Positions 52,101 through 59,220 of a stretch of DNA of 64,000 nt are shown one piece after another (within the stretch, counting starts at the first letter, position 1; every line of letters starts with the position of its first letter). The position numbers and the translations under genes were made by a program. The stretch is from Gordionus sp. m RMFG-2023 (Eukaryota; Nematomorpha; Gordioida; Chordodea; Parachordodidae): contig NC_088776.1 in the NCBI RefSeq assembly GCF_954871325.1, forward strand, positions 49,680,569 to 49,744,568, written 5' to 3'. Under the pieces are notes generated by a model that was not told the DNA's origin, searched no databases, and saw only the letters and a list, made by a program, of their open reading frames with translations.

Positions 52101-54319
52101 AAGGAAGAATAGCCTATGCTTGTAGAACATTGGTGAAAGGGGTTCATGGTAATGATAATGTAGAAAAAGATTATTTAATATCGATGGAGCTCCTCTAGAA
52201 AAAGCAGGAAAGTTTTGTTATTTGGGTGACATGCTGAGAAAGGAAATTTGATAAAATGAAAGTAGCTTTTGCTTGTAGAACATTGGTGAAAGGGGTTCAT
52301 GGTAAGGATAATTTAGAAAAAAATAATTTAAATATCGATGGAGCTCCTCTAGAAAAAGCAGGAAAGTTTTGTTATTTGGGTGACAAGCTGAACAGGTGAA
52401 GGTGTTGCACCTGCTGTTGTTGCTGCAAGGGTAAAATATACATGGAAGAAGTTTCAAGAAATATTGTCTATTCTAAATGACAGGAATATATCTCTCTGAA
52501 GCTGAAGGAAAAGGTTTATATAAAGCTATGTCCATTGCAATGAGCAGTGTATTGGCAAGAAAAAAAAGAGAAAGGTCAGATAGATATGTGGGGCATCTAT
52601 GAGATAAAAACAAGCATCGAATTGATGGAAAGAATTGGCATAGAAGAAATTGGAATGATGATGAGAAGAAATACACTGTGGTGGTTTGGATACATTGAAC
52701 AAAAGATGCATGATTTGGTATAAATATGCATTTCGTTGGAAGTAATGGGAACAAGGCCTTGAGGAAGACTAATGAAGATGTGGAAGATGATAAAGGGTGA
52801 CATGGAAACAATGGGTCTTGCAAATAGTGACGCCAGTAATAAGTGGAGAAAGGGGATCAGAGGGGAAATTAGCTTATCCAGGCAATGCCAAGAAAAGAAG
52901 ATTAGACAGGACCTGCAGGTGGACTAAAGCCTGACCCAAGTATCAGCGTGCATAAATTTTTTTAAATAACCTCAAACTGGGCTGAATATTTTAAAACTTG
53001 ACTATTATAATATAATAAAAAAAATATATTATGTAATTAAAAATTGTATTAATAATATATCACATATTTCTTCACTTGTCATATTTATAATTTCCCTTTC
53101 AAAACCATTTATATCTCTTGTTAATTAATTTAGGAGATCAAATATTTTATTTATAATCAAAAATAAAATAAACAGTAAGAAAGAAAAAATAGTTATTATT
53201 TAAACAATTATAATATTATATAATAATCAAATCTATATAATATTATAGGTTATTTTTATGAATTTCATAAATGATTAGAAAATAACTTACAATATAACCA
53301 GCCAAATCTTTTTAATTTGTCCTTATTTACTTTAATGTACTAGGTAAATAAATTAGTTATCAAAAATATATTACAAAATAATATACATTTTGCCAAAATT
53401 TACTTTTTTACTTTGGCATTAAATGAATTCATGTTACCTGGAAAAGAACCACAAAATTGATATATTTTCCCTGAGTTGAATTATTTTTTTAAAAACATTT
53501 TAATATATTTATATACCCAGCCTGGGCCAGGTCAAATATATTTTTTACAAACTCAGTGTGGGCCATGCAATCAGTATATTTGCAAATCTCTGATATATAT
53601 AATTAGTAAAAATATTTCCTAATTTTATATTTAAAAAACTATTATAAAAATGTTATTCTTTTAATAACCAAAAAATGGATCCAGAATATTGGTGTATATA
53701 TATATATAATAGTTTATTCATACTTGTCGATGGCCCAAAACAGATACTATTGTATCAGATGCATATATTACCATGCCTGAATCACAATGAATTACAAATA
53801 AAAATCCATCTGCTGCCTAAAAAACAGTGATAAAAATTTCCCATTAAATTGTGAGTACTTCTAATAAAAGATGTTTTAATTCCTGATCAGTTAAAAACGA
53901 GGGTTTGTAGGATGAATCATTTGTTAAATTTGATGACCCTACATAATATAATATTTTTAATTTCTTATACAAGAAAAACCTCTTAATGATTTCATATGAG
54001 CCACTGCCATCCTTAATATTGTTAATTTATCTGGTTTGCGTGCCAGAGAATTGCAAGCTGGAACCATATCTGATAGCTCTGCAATATATGCTGTCATTTT
54101 ATTACGTCTTCTGCGTTCAATTTCGCTGTGGTTTTCTCTTTAGATTTTAAGTTGAATTTAATAAACTATAATAAAATACCTAGCAAATCTATCTTTATCA
54201 CAAAATTCTTCAGAATCTCTAACACATTTGGCCATAATTTCTTCATCATCTGAACTATAAAATATGGATTTAAGGTGTTAATTTATAAATAACTACTCTT
54301 TAAATTCAGAACCCATCAT
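17747..54319 (-). CDS. ARNT: ARNT / Tango-type bHLH-PAS transcription factor (17 coding exons)
   Basis: Exons on the minus strand: 54297-54319, 54180-54254, 53980-54137, 53859-53938, 53724-53816, 39184-39645, 34760-34886, 33261-33666, 30111-30217, 29477-29627, 29247-29397, 27219-27357, 26891-27115, 26598-26675, 18982-19148, 18355-18631, 17747-18213. Sum 3186 bp, 1061 residues, every junction GT-AG and in phase. ARNT is the common partner of class I bHLH-PAS factors (AHR, HIF-alpha, SIM/trachealess types) and acts in the nucleus on E-box-like sites. The bHLH (residues about 33-87) contains [17 protein letters not shown] and [15 protein letters not shown], almost identical to vertebrate ARNT. 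PAS-A spans about 112-340 with a long Asn/Ser-rich insertion, PAS-B about 450-560. The C-terminus is Asn/Gln/His-rich and ends MMFSTFQ. It is longer than vertebrate ARNT (about 790) because of these low-complexity parts. The small C-terminal exons 11-17 are the least certain. Confidence 0.93.
19636..21650 (-). pseudogene. R2-like non-LTR retrotransposon relic, restriction-type endonuclease class
   Basis: Read downward, RT pieces appear in several frames: [20 protein letters not shown] and [13 protein letters not shown] near 21360-21260, [18 protein letters not shown] near 20980-20930, and [20 protein letters not shown] (the catalytic FDD box) near 20870. Next come [20 protein letters not shown] (about 20400), a Cys/His knuckle [11 protein letters not shown] near 19990, and [11 protein letters not shown] then LIWDTT near 19800, which fits the PD-D core of a restriction-like endonuclease. 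Many stops and shifts; a dead copy. It is related to 36430-38600 and lies in ARNT intron 14 in the sense orientation. Confidence 0.8.
21650..22610. other. ARNT intron 14, unassigned AT-rich part
   Basis: There is no coding signal. AGTCGAAGCTATAGATGGC near 21975 and CTAAACAGC motifs resemble scraps of the TAGTGTTGTT MITE family but are too short to assign. Confidence 0.5.
22611..22886. repeat. 276 bp direct repeat, copy 1, at the 3' end of the RTE element
   Basis: It begins GATTCTTACCAGC and ends TTTAAAGCACT. By eye it is identical over all 276 positions to 26282-26557. The bases immediately outside differ (left AATTT versus AGGTAG; right TCTTC versus AAACC), so the repeat limits are sharp. 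It fits a very long target-site duplication. Confidence 0.95.
22887..26281 (-). mobile_element. RTE-clade non-LTR retrotransposon, about 3.4 kb, apparently full length
   Basis: It is bounded exactly by the two 276 bp direct repeats. In minus orientation it starts with a GC-rich leader (GGCGGGGGAGTGGCAACC), encodes endonuclease then RT, and ends in a short GAAGAAGA tail at 22887. RTE elements are about 3.3 kb with a short leader and short simple-sequence tail, so this is a complete unit. It lies in ARNT intron 14, same sense as ARNT, only about 40 bp downstream of exon 14's donor side once the duplicated flank is counted. Confidence 0.93.
22919..26092 (-). pseudogene. RTE ORF: AP endonuclease, RT and PHD-like zinc finger, interrupted by frameshifts
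   Basis: The endonuclease (26092-25250) has [32 protein letters not shown] and VVDYLLLRR. The RT half (25145-24093, then 24144-23494) has [60 protein letters not shown] and the catalytic LYADDLV. After it comes a PHD-like Cys4-His-Cys3 finger ([24 protein letters not shown]), then [12 protein letters not shown] (23543-23202) and [14 protein letters not shown] (to 22919). Frame changes occur near 25200, 24140, 23530 and 23200, so this copy cannot make the full protein unless these are sequence errors. Confidence 0.9.
26282..26557. repeat. 276 bp direct repeat, copy 2, at the 5' end of the RTE element
   Basis: Identical partner of 22611-22886. It ends 40 bp before the exon 14 donor boundary at 26598 on the ARNT strand, so the original intron sequence next to the exon is intact. 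Confidence 0.95.
26598..29397 (-). CDS. ARNT: ARNT coding exons 11-14: start of the C-terminal region
   Basis: Exons 29247-29397, 27219-27357, 26891-27115 and 26598-26675. The sequence is low in conserved motifs and rich in Asn, Asp and Thr (for example [19 protein letters not shown] and [11 protein letters not shown]-like text). Exons were chosen because each open segment is bounded by AG and GT and all phases agree (0, 1, 1, 1). There is no motif to confirm them; transcript data could shift individual boundaries, particularly the donors at 27218 and 26890. Confidence 0.68.
27654..27865. mobile_element. MITE with ~40 bp terminal inverted repeats
   Basis: The left end CATTTATAGTAAACGCGTT and the right end, read inward, CATTTATAGTAAACCCGTT form an inverted repeat of about 40 bp that continues GTTCAAGC. 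Length is 212 bp and it is non-coding. I could not find a clear target duplication, so the superfamily is open. Confidence 0.65.
28775..28998. mobile_element. MITE of the TAGTGTTGTT family, copy 1
   Basis: It starts TAGTGTTGTTAAAAGG and contains GAGCCGGTTTTTAAAAA, then AATATTTTAGC, TTACGCAGGCCTGAAGATTT, and the inverted half TGGCTAAAATATTAAGTTA with AAAATCGGCTC. Flanks GTCGGTCAAACT and GTCGGTCACACT match at 11 of 12 bases, so the duplication is not the clean 8 bp seen in copy 3. Confidence 0.7.
29477..30217 (-). CDS. ARNT: ARNT coding exons 9-10: PAS-B
   Basis: Exon 9 (30111-30217): [35 protein letters not shown]. Exon 10 (29477-29627): [47 protein letters not shown]. Together they complete PAS-B, the dimer interface with the partner PAS-B. 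The intron between is 483 bp. Exon 10's donor (GTTATT) is a weak match to the consensus, but the next acceptor restores the frame. Confidence 0.92.
30240..30600. repeat. Left arm of a long-armed inverted-repeat element in ARNT intron 8
   Basis: The text near 30257-30300 (TTTCATATCAAATCAACTAA, TTCAACCCGACC) matches the arm of the MITE at 50805-51595. A decayed reverse-orientation partner is at about 32980-33225 (GATATTTTAAATATATGGCC; GTATCTCATGAAGTAAGCC). The 2.4 kb between them includes the gypsy relic, which probably inserted into this element. Confidence 0.55.
30990..31060. repeat. Solo end of a CCGGGC-rich hAT (hAT 2 family)
   Basis: CTTTCGGGCCGGGTTAG followed by AGGCCCTATGCAGATC resembles the right end of the hAT at 8861-10661, where CCGGGCC repeats precede the GCAGG tip. 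No left end was found. Confidence 0.35.
31400..32290 (-). pseudogene. Ty3/gypsy retrotransposon pol relic (protease to RT start)
   Basis: Reading down from about 32290: a zinc-knuckle-like piece, then the aspartic protease region [20 protein letters not shown] (DTG active site degraded to NTG), then the protease-RT linker and RT start ([44 protein letters not shown]). A frame change follows, with [20 protein letters not shown] near 31500. This order is typical of Ty3/gypsy. No LTRs, integrase or RT catalytic box are seen. It lies in ARNT intron 8. Confidence 0.8.
32300..33260. other. Rest of ARNT intron 8 next to exon 8
   Basis: AT-rich. It includes the decayed right arm (about 32980-33225) of the element whose left arm is at 30240. 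GAGCCGCCTGCCAAATACTC near 32735 is an unassigned GC-richer scrap. No coding signal. Confidence 0.5.
33261..33666 (-). CDS. ARNT: ARNT coding exon 8: PAS-A/PAS-B linker
   Basis: It encodes an Asn-rich segment followed by [16 protein letters not shown] (ARNT has [15 protein letters not shown]), then [13 protein letters not shown], a further Asn/Gln-rich insertion and [10 protein letters not shown], the first strand of PAS-B. The insertion splits the normally short SRHN-to-FTFVD link by about 40 residues. Confidence 0.92.
34760..34886 (-). CDS. ARNT: ARNT coding exon 7: PAS-A end
   Basis: The phase-0 start gives [20 protein letters not shown], then [32 protein letters not shown] is a strictly conserved ARNT strand. 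The donor CCA|GTATGC is phase 1 and joins exon 8. An earlier in-frame-looking acceptor would give a stop, so 34886 was chosen. Confidence 0.93.
34887..36430. other. ARNT intron 6, part without recognised elements
   Basis: AT-rich, with no convincing coding sequence, inverted repeat or exon between exon 7 and the R2-like relic. Confidence 0.55.
36430..38600 (+). pseudogene. R2-like non-LTR retrotransposon relic, second copy
   Basis: The first frame (to 37218) reads [69 protein letters not shown] and [19 protein letters not shown]. The catalytic box is broken: W-stop-DDG at 37216-37230, where the relative has WYFDDG. Further frames (37285-37758, 37820-38158, 38130-38600) give [11 protein letters not shown], a CVKCKRPV...H...H knuckle, [29 protein letters not shown] (restriction-like endonuclease core) and [19 protein letters not shown]. 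The 5' part is missing. Antisense to ARNT, in intron 6. Confidence 0.85.
39184..39645 (-). CDS. ARNT: ARNT coding exon 6: PAS-A with Asn-rich insertion
   Basis: It opens [20 protein letters not shown], the PAS-A HPDDV motif, and closes [14 protein letters not shown], then [17 protein letters not shown], both diagnostic of ARNT. Between them about 80 residues rich in Asn, Ser and Thr ([17 protein letters not shown]) replace the roughly 10-residue loop of vertebrate ARNT. The reading frame is open throughout, so the insertion is translated unless an unseen short intron removes it. Acceptor CGTAG at 39646; donor GAG|GTAATG at 39183. Confidence 0.93.
39646..41584. other. ARNT intron 5, part before the Helitron
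   Basis: Near 39830-39890 the segment CAGATATGAAGATAA is repeated three times in a short tandem array. The remainder is AT-rich with no recognised gene or element. Confidence 0.55.
41585..42200 (+). mobile_element. Non-autonomous Helitron, 616 bp
   Basis: The 5' end is TCTATATATATAATCACC, preceded by A. The 3' end carries a 7 bp perfect stem CCCGTCA-TTCT-TGACGGG at 42172-42189, followed by TTATCAACTAG and a host T at 42201. TC at the 5' end, a hairpin about 10 bp before CTAG, and insertion between A and T are the Helitron hallmarks. No terminal inverted repeat or duplication is present. No Rep/helicase coding is seen. CTTAATGTTAATTTTTATTT is repeated near 41630-41690. Confidence 0.85.
42201..42800. 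other. ARNT intron 5 between Helitron and hAT relic
   Basis: A 30 bp unit (AAGATTATTTGATTCTAGTA) is duplicated in tandem at about 42294-42360. GACCTGATCC (near 42507) and CCAACCCGGCCCGACC (near 42722) are degenerate ends of the CCGGGC-rich hAT family. No gene. Confidence 0.5.
42930..44020 (+). pseudogene. Decayed hAT transposase (third family)
   Basis: Pieces in hAT order across frames: [16 protein letters not shown] near 42950, [19 protein letters not shown] (43021-43218, open), [19 protein letters not shown] near 43370-43425, the hallmark [14 protein letters not shown] near 43610-43650, then [20 protein letters not shown] near 43870-43930. The last corresponds to the start of the dimerisation domain. 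Many stops and indels. Ends were not found. Confidence 0.65.
44561..44783. mobile_element. MITE of the TAGTGTTGTT family, copy 2 (223 bp)
   Basis: The left end is TAGTGTTGTTGAACTGC and the right end, read inward, TAGTGTTGTTAAATGGC. Both continue into GAGCCGATTTTTAAAAA and TTAACTCAATATTTTA. Flanks TATAATAT and TATAATAA match at 7 of 8 bases, suggesting a hAT-type 8 bp duplication. Non-coding. Confidence 0.82.
45616..48076 (+). mobile_element. Element bounded by ~230 bp inverted repeats that encloses an RT fragment
   Basis: The left arm is 45616-45850 and the right arm about 47837-48076 in reverse orientation. Shared blocks include GCGCAATAGCCCTAA versus GCGCACTAGTCCTAA, GAGCAACGCTTGGTTCTCTC, AGGACCATCCACGTTTTTTG, GGCCGCAGTTA, CAAAGCCCCTTACTT and AAAAGCCCATGCCCGATTAA. 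By eye the arms are about 85-90% alike. The interior is a non-LTR RT fragment. I found no clean target duplication. Such arms are not known for non-LTR elements, so this is either a DNA transposon that captured a LINE piece or a LINE copied between two inverted MITEs. Confidence 0.8.
45865..47428 (+). pseudogene. Non-LTR RT fragment lacking the endonuclease, inside the inverted repeats
   Basis: Pieces in order: [33 protein letters not shown] (45865-46050), [51 protein letters not shown] (46383-46568), [19 protein letters not shown] and [10 protein letters not shown] (catalytic YADD; 46624-46881), [39 protein letters not shown] (46935-47252). It begins a few bases after the left arm. Frameshifts and stops separate the pieces. 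It resembles the element at 55225-58111 but is not the same copy. No endonuclease region is present. Confidence 0.82.
48077..50800. other. ARNT intron 5, long AT-rich stretch
   Basis: No gene recognised. A G-run of 14 lies at about 49510. GTCGTTGGAATGCTAATAGG and surroundings (49660-49710) and a GGCTGG...GAGCTGGGCTCG patch (50290-50330) look like transposon scraps. Both strands have only short open stretches. Confidence 0.5.
50805..51597. mobile_element. MITE with ~300 bp inverted arms
   Basis: The left arm begins ATATATGGTGAATTCCATAT and the right arm, read inward, has ATATATGGTGAATTTCATAT. Both continue ATCAATTCAACCAA, CAACCCGACC-like text, ACTTACTCGCTAAGATA, GAGATATTT, TTAAATTTTATTATATAGCT and GATTAATACC. 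The two arms meet near 51200, so the whole element is one long imperfect hairpin of about 790 bp. Non-coding. A related, broken copy is at 30240-33225. Confidence 0.8.
51655..52905 (+). pseudogene. RTE-clade element fragment (RT end and C-terminus)
   Basis: 51693-51902 is open and reads [20 protein letters not shown], then [19 protein letters not shown], very close to the RT of the RTE at 22887-26281. Further on, [12 protein letters not shown] (about 52210-52240) and [12 protein letters not shown] (about 52850) match its C-terminal part. The zinc finger and many bases are missing or scrambled, and part is duplicated in tandem. Dead fragment in ARNT intron 5, antisense. Confidence 0.85.
52086..52391 (+). 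repeat. 153 bp tandem duplication inside the RTE fragment
   Basis: The block from AAGTTTGATAAAA through TGTAGAACATTGGTGAAAGG and GATGGAGCTCCTCTAGAAAA to TTATTTGGGTGACA occurs at 52086-52238 and again at 52239-52391 with a handful of differences (for example TTGTAGAACAT at 52120 and 52273). The copies have diverged slightly, so the duplication is not recent. Confidence 0.85.
52909..53594. mobile_element. Degenerate non-autonomous hAT related to hAT 2
   Basis: The left tip CAGGACCTGCAGGT and the right tip, read inward, CAGAGATTTGCAAAT resemble the CAGAGACCTGCAGG and GCAAATGG parts of hAT 2. GCCTGGGCCAGGTC and GTGGGCCATGCA lie near the right end as in that family. No target duplication can be recognised and there is no coding sequence. 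Confidence 0.5.
53724..54319 (-). CDS. ARNT: ARNT coding exons 1-5: start, bHLH and beginning of PAS-A
   Basis: Exon 1 (54297-54319) begins with tandem ATGs, and an in-frame TAG lies upstream. Its GA joins T of exon 2 to give DSDDEE. Exon 2 (54180-54254) is an acidic lead ending RFAR. Exon 3 (53980-54137) is the basic helix-loop-helix. Exon 4 (53859-53938) gives [17 protein letters not shown]. Exon 5 (53724-53816) gives [20 protein letters not shown], the first strands of PAS-A. The four introns between them are 42, 42, 41 and 42 bp. This matches ARNT better than BMAL/Cycle through [13 protein letters not shown] and the basic region. Confidence 0.94.
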
Positions 54320-55224
54320 ATATAATGATGGTAAATATTTGATTAAATTAAAAGAGAAATACTAACAGGTATAGCGTATTATACCATATGATTTAACAAA
54401 ATTTCATTGTTTTCTGAAGATATGGATTTTGTAAAATATTTTAAGAACCTAACCGTCGAAAGATTATATTAATATATTTTATATATTATAAATTTCATTA
54501 ATAATAATATGATAGGATGGGTGAGAGGTAAAAAAAATATTTTATTTTGAAATTTTATAAGATTTCGCTTATTTATTTTTCTCTCCATAATTTTTTCTTT
54601 TTGTCACTTTCACCCAAATTTATTTTATAAAAGATTTAATTTTCGTAAGATATATAGGTAAACGGAGTGCATTGCCCTCCCCTTTTACAATATCGTCAAT
54701 TATCTTTTGAACACATTTTTCTAAAAATATGGTTATTAATGATAGAAACATTGTCAGAAGATGCTAGGGAAACAATTATAGTTAGCAATTTTAAATATCT
54801 TGACGTGAAAAATTATATTTAAACAAATATTAATTTCCTTTGATCTCTGAAAGTAACACTATTATATTTTCCTTCCTGATTTTTAATTTTTCTAATATCT
54901 CTCCGGAACTCCTATTTTATTCTTTATACTTATCCTACACTCTCCGAATAAAAAGATAAAATATTAATAAAAAAATAAATAAATAAATTAAATAGAAAAA
55001 TTAATTACAATCAACATGATAGGGAGAAGGAAAAATAAAACTCACAAAAAACTCTTTCGCCTACAAAAAATATATATCTCAATACATTACTTAAAAAAGC
55101 AGACATATTTCTCAATTAAATAATTTACCGTATAATTTTTGTTCTAATAACCCGTGCACATTCTTAATTCTTATAAGGCGAACTCTAATCGCACGATAAT
55201 CATAGAAATATTTTTTTATATACA
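54320..55224. other. Upstream side of ARNT; promoter expected here
   Basis: AT-rich, no recognised gene. A decayed LINE-like piece (SNFKYLDVKN) is near 54786-54815. The ARNT promoter and 5' UTR should lie just above 54319, but I cannot point to a core element. Confidence 0.45.
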
Positions 55225-58111
55225 ATGAAAGACCATAGTATTAGGATGATTTCCTTAAATATAAGATCGCTAAGTGACAAACTCACAATTCTTAGGCAAA
55301 CTATAAACGATCAACGATACGACATCCTCCTTCTACAAGAAACTCACTTGAAAGAAACGGAAGTAAGAAATCTCTTAGAATACACCTTATACTGCAGCTC
55401 GAATGCTGAACATGTTTGGGTAGGTGTAGCAATCTTAATCCATAACAAACTAATTAAATATGTAAGCTTTAATCCAAATTTCCAGTCGCATTTGCTGTCT
55501 TACCTTAAATATTGGTTACAAGAAAATTCACCTTTTCAATATTTATTCACCACATAATAATAAAGTTTTTTACATAGAGCTGGAAAATATCTTAAAAGAA
55601 CTACCTCATCAAGATAGTATCATATTAGCTGGCGATTTCAATGCCTCGGTTGGGAAGCCTAACAATTCTACCTGCCTCGGGAACGCCACTCTAGTACAAA
55701 GTACGAACACTAATGGCAAAAAACTAATAGAAATCTGTGAACACTTCAATTTGAAAATAGGAAATACCTTCTTCAATCATCCTAACCATCACACCATGAC
55801 CTACAAAAGCCCATCTTTTGGCACTACCTCACAAATTGATTTCTTTGTAATTTCCAACAATATATTTAAGTGGGTGAAGGACATCAAAGTCATCAGCAAA
55901 CTGAACTTCACCTTATTTACGGACCATTACCCACTAGGATGCGAGCTAAGGATAAAAAATACCATTTTTCCAAACCGAAATCAACATAGCCCATCTTAAC
56001 TCTACACACTTCATAATGAGGAAAGACTTGGCACAGCTGAATAATCCCGTTATAAAGGAAGAGTTCATCACCAATCTAACAACATGGAGAAACACCCAAA
56101 ATGGCATGATCAATCCTAATATAACTTGGAAGGATATGAAACTGAGTTTATCAAGCTGTATGAATTCATGCTTAAGACCACGAATTAAGCGTAAAGAATG
56201 GCTATCCCCTTCAACAATACAGATAATTAAAAACTTAACAACAAATATCTCCTATAACCAATATACTAAACACCACAGAAGGTACATAACTCACTGCATA
56301 AGAACAGATAAAAGATATTTTATTGCCAACTTATCTAGATCCATACAATATAGCTTTGACAACGATAATATTTACAAGGCTTTCCAATCTCTTAAGTTAC
56401 TCACTACCTTTAAATCCAATCCTCTACCAAGATTACACATTGAAAATAATAAAATTATAACGGACCCCAGGGAACAATTAGCGATATGGACAGACCATTA
56501 CATATGAACCTTTACAGAACAAGGTGGCCTAAACCATTATGTGACTATCCTTTCCAACCACCTAATCGGAACCTGAACAGAATAGATATAATCAATGCCA
56601 TTAAAAGACTAAAAACCCATAAAGCAGCCGGAATCGATGGGATTTTTGCGGAACTTTGGAAGATAGATGCTGATTTAAGTGCTAGTCTACTGCTTCCCCT
56701 CTTTAATGAGATATGGAATACTGGCAATTTCCCAGAGGAATGGATGACATCGATAATACTTAATTTCCCTAAAAATAAGAACCCGACTAGCCTGAAGGAC
56801 TACAGAGGAATTGCACTGATCCCAGTTACCCTAAAAATGTTCACGTATATTATAGCCGCCAGGATTAAACCAATCATCGATGGAAACCTCTCAAACGCCA
56901 TCACATCATATAGGAAGGGCAGGAACACGACGGAACTAACCATGGCGCTTAAGGTTATTCTGGAGAAAGCTAGAATGCATAAGTCCCAAATATTTGCCCT
57001 AATGATTGATCTAAGTCAAAGCCTTTGACTCCATCATACAGCATAAGATCTGGCCCTTACTGGAGGACATAGGAATAGATAAACATCTGATTTCGCTTAT
57101 AAAAATAATATACGATAATCGTGATACCACAACATCTGAACTTAAAATCACAACCATTTAAGGCCAACAGAGGGCTGAAACAAGGATGCATTTTATCACC
57201 TATGCTATTTAATGTAATAATGAACGATATTCTGAATAAATCCTTTAAACAAGAATATGCTCTTAACCCTCGATATCTGAATCAACAATATGATAATAAC
57301 ATACACAACTCTCTAAATTTTCTATGCTATGCCGATGATGTATGCATATTAGCTAACTCTGAGTACAAATTAAGAAACTTGCTGTCATTGTTTGTCAAAA
57401 ATTGCTTTGGATACGGACTGAAAGTCAACTACTCAAAGACAAAGTTAATTGTATCCAATATCCCTCTATATAACAGCGACCCCTTTAACTTTGATAATGT
57501 GGTAGATACGGTCTCGGATTTTAAGTACCTAGCTAGGAACCAGAATAATGTCATTAGGCACCACCATTTTGGATACTAAGTCGAGGACCAACAAGGCCAG
57601 ATCCCGATATCATCAGCTAACTAAACTATGGTCGTCCAACCAGATATCTACGAACCTAAAAATAAGACTCTTTAAATCCCTAAATCTACCCATCTTAACA
57701 TACGGGCTGGAAACATGGCAGGACACTAAAAGCAACATCAACACATCCCAGACCTTCATAAACAAGTGCTTAAGAAGAATCACTAAAACTTACTATCCAT
57801 ACAACACCCCAAACACAACTCTCTGGAACAGGTGCGACATCCTACCTATCAAGAGACTCATTCCTTTGAGGAGATTAGAATTACTCGGCCACTGCTTAAG
57901 ACATTCACGAGATAATATGATATTTTCGTCCATGGAGTGGACCCCGGATTATGGAAGGCGAAGAATCCCCAAATACTATTGGCTGGCAAAATGTCTGAAG
58001 GACATGGACTTGATCAATCTTACGTTTATAGATTTTCTTGCACTCAGCAGCAAAAACAAGAAACATTTAAAGGAACATCTGCAATACATGCTTAAATATG
58101 GTTTAAACTAG
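55225..58111 (+). pseudogene. ORF of the non-LTR element: endonuclease and RT, several frame breaks
   Basis: Endonuclease: ISLNIRSLSDKLTILRQ, DILLLQETHLKETE (55225-55557); AGDFNASVGKPNN near 55630; SQIDFFVISNN and TDHYPLGCEL (55751-55999). RT: HKAAGIDGIFAELWK, SLKDYRGIALIPVTLKMF, LMIDLSQS then FDSIIQHKIWPLL in the next frame near 57020; RGLKQGCILSPMLFNVIMND; LCYADDVCILANS (catalytic YADD at about 57330) and GLKVNYSKTKLIVS. C-terminal: SRTNKARSRYHQLTKLW, LPILTYGLETWQDTK, RRLELLGHCLRHSRDN (57548-58111). Breaks occur near 55550, 55990, 56500, 57025 and 57550, so it is not functional as written. Confidence 0.88.
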
Positions 58112-58690
58112 AGCAGGAATCGTGGACGTATCAGACTATTCCTCACACTGCCTTATTTCCAATCTCTTATCCCCAGTCTAATGACAACTTATGTTCTGGC
58201 GCAATAGGAATTATGATTTTTGACGAAGTCAATGATAATCTTAAAACCGTGAATATTGATAATGATAACGATCTCCAGGCTCAATATAATAATGATAATA
58301 GTGAATAACATGGATTCTATAGACATTGCGTTATCTTCCAAGGATATACTTACCAAACATTAAGAAATTTTTTTTTTCCCCATCTCTTAAATCTAACCAG
58401 GTGTCAGGTACATTATTATTATTAATATTAGCTACAATTCTTAACACTATATTGCCGGTAACGGAACTAATAGATCCCCTCTTTCTTACTCCTCTCTTCT
58501 TTACTATGCTAGCTGACTACATAGTGGTACCGTCCACTATAATAAAACGGGTATACATCATGTGTATAGGATCTATATACTAGTGAATATACATGGTGCA
58601 CACTACTACTCCTGGTGGGTGATGAAATTGCACTTCGTGCAATTTCTGGCGTGGTAATGAATGAATGAATGAAATTTTATAAATTAATTA
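55225..58690 (+). mobile_element. Non-LTR retrotransposon, AP-endonuclease type, near full length
   Basis: It runs from the endonuclease start at 55225 to a (TGAA)n tail at 58656-58675. The interval 58112-58655 is the 3' UTR. The family clade is not resolved (Jockey/CR1/I group). It sits between ARNT and the PET-LIM exons and is read in the PET-LIM direction. No target duplication was recognised. Confidence 0.8.
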
Positions 58691-59073
58691 TGAATAATTG
58701 GTTTAAGTTGAGCTATTATTAAATCCCGCCAATAATTAGACCTACCCATTTAGATCTAGCTTATGATTAATAGTGTAACAACCTATGTTTTTGGTAGCTT
58801 TCATAATGAACATTATAAGATAATCTATACCTAAAATATAATTATATAAAATTAGATAATTTGAAAAAAAATTAGAATTTTTCGATCATTAATTTTTTAA
58901 CAATAAATTTTTATTTATTTAATATTTGAGTTTTCACTTTATATTTTATTTCCCTAAATTTCCCATATTTATCAAAATATATATCTATTTAGGGTTTTAT
59001 ATTTTCAACATATTAATGCCATCTATTCATTTCATGATTATGTTTGATGACATTTTTTAATTTTCCATTGCAG

Positions 59074-59220
59074 GATCATTTTCTAGAGTTCATCTCATTT
59101 CTATCTGAGGAAGATAAAGACGACTTTATATATTTTAATACTTGGAGGAACAATAATCGTTTAGGCTGTGGAATAATAATTGATAGTATTGAGAAGTCAA
59201 ATAATTCTAAATGTGATAAA
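59074..59220 (+). CDS. PET-LIM exon A (end of PET domain)
   Basis: Acceptor TTTCCATTGCAG ends at 59073; donor AAA|GTAAAT at 59221. The upstream part of PET (normally with CxxW and an LPPHD-like segment) should be in an earlier exon, but none was recognised between 54320 and 59073. Confidence 0.72.

Noticed and set aside
17747-54319. Assigning the bHLH-PAS gene to BMAL/Cycle or Clock instead of ARNT
   Set aside because: The basic region, [36 protein letters not shown] and CLVAIGRLQ match ARNT more closely. The PAS-B text [11 protein letters not shown] and [12 protein letters not shown] also follow ARNT.
54786-54815. SNFKYLDVKN as part of a PET exon or ARNT 5' exon
   Set aside because: The text resembles the SDFKYLGV segment of non-LTR RT elements, there is no exon-like context, and ARNT's start is satisfied by the ATG at 54319.
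58326-58583. Plus-strand open frame with hydrophobic stretches as a membrane protein
   Set aside because: It lies between the RT stop and the (TGAA)n tail of the non-LTR element, so it is most simply the element's 3' UTR.
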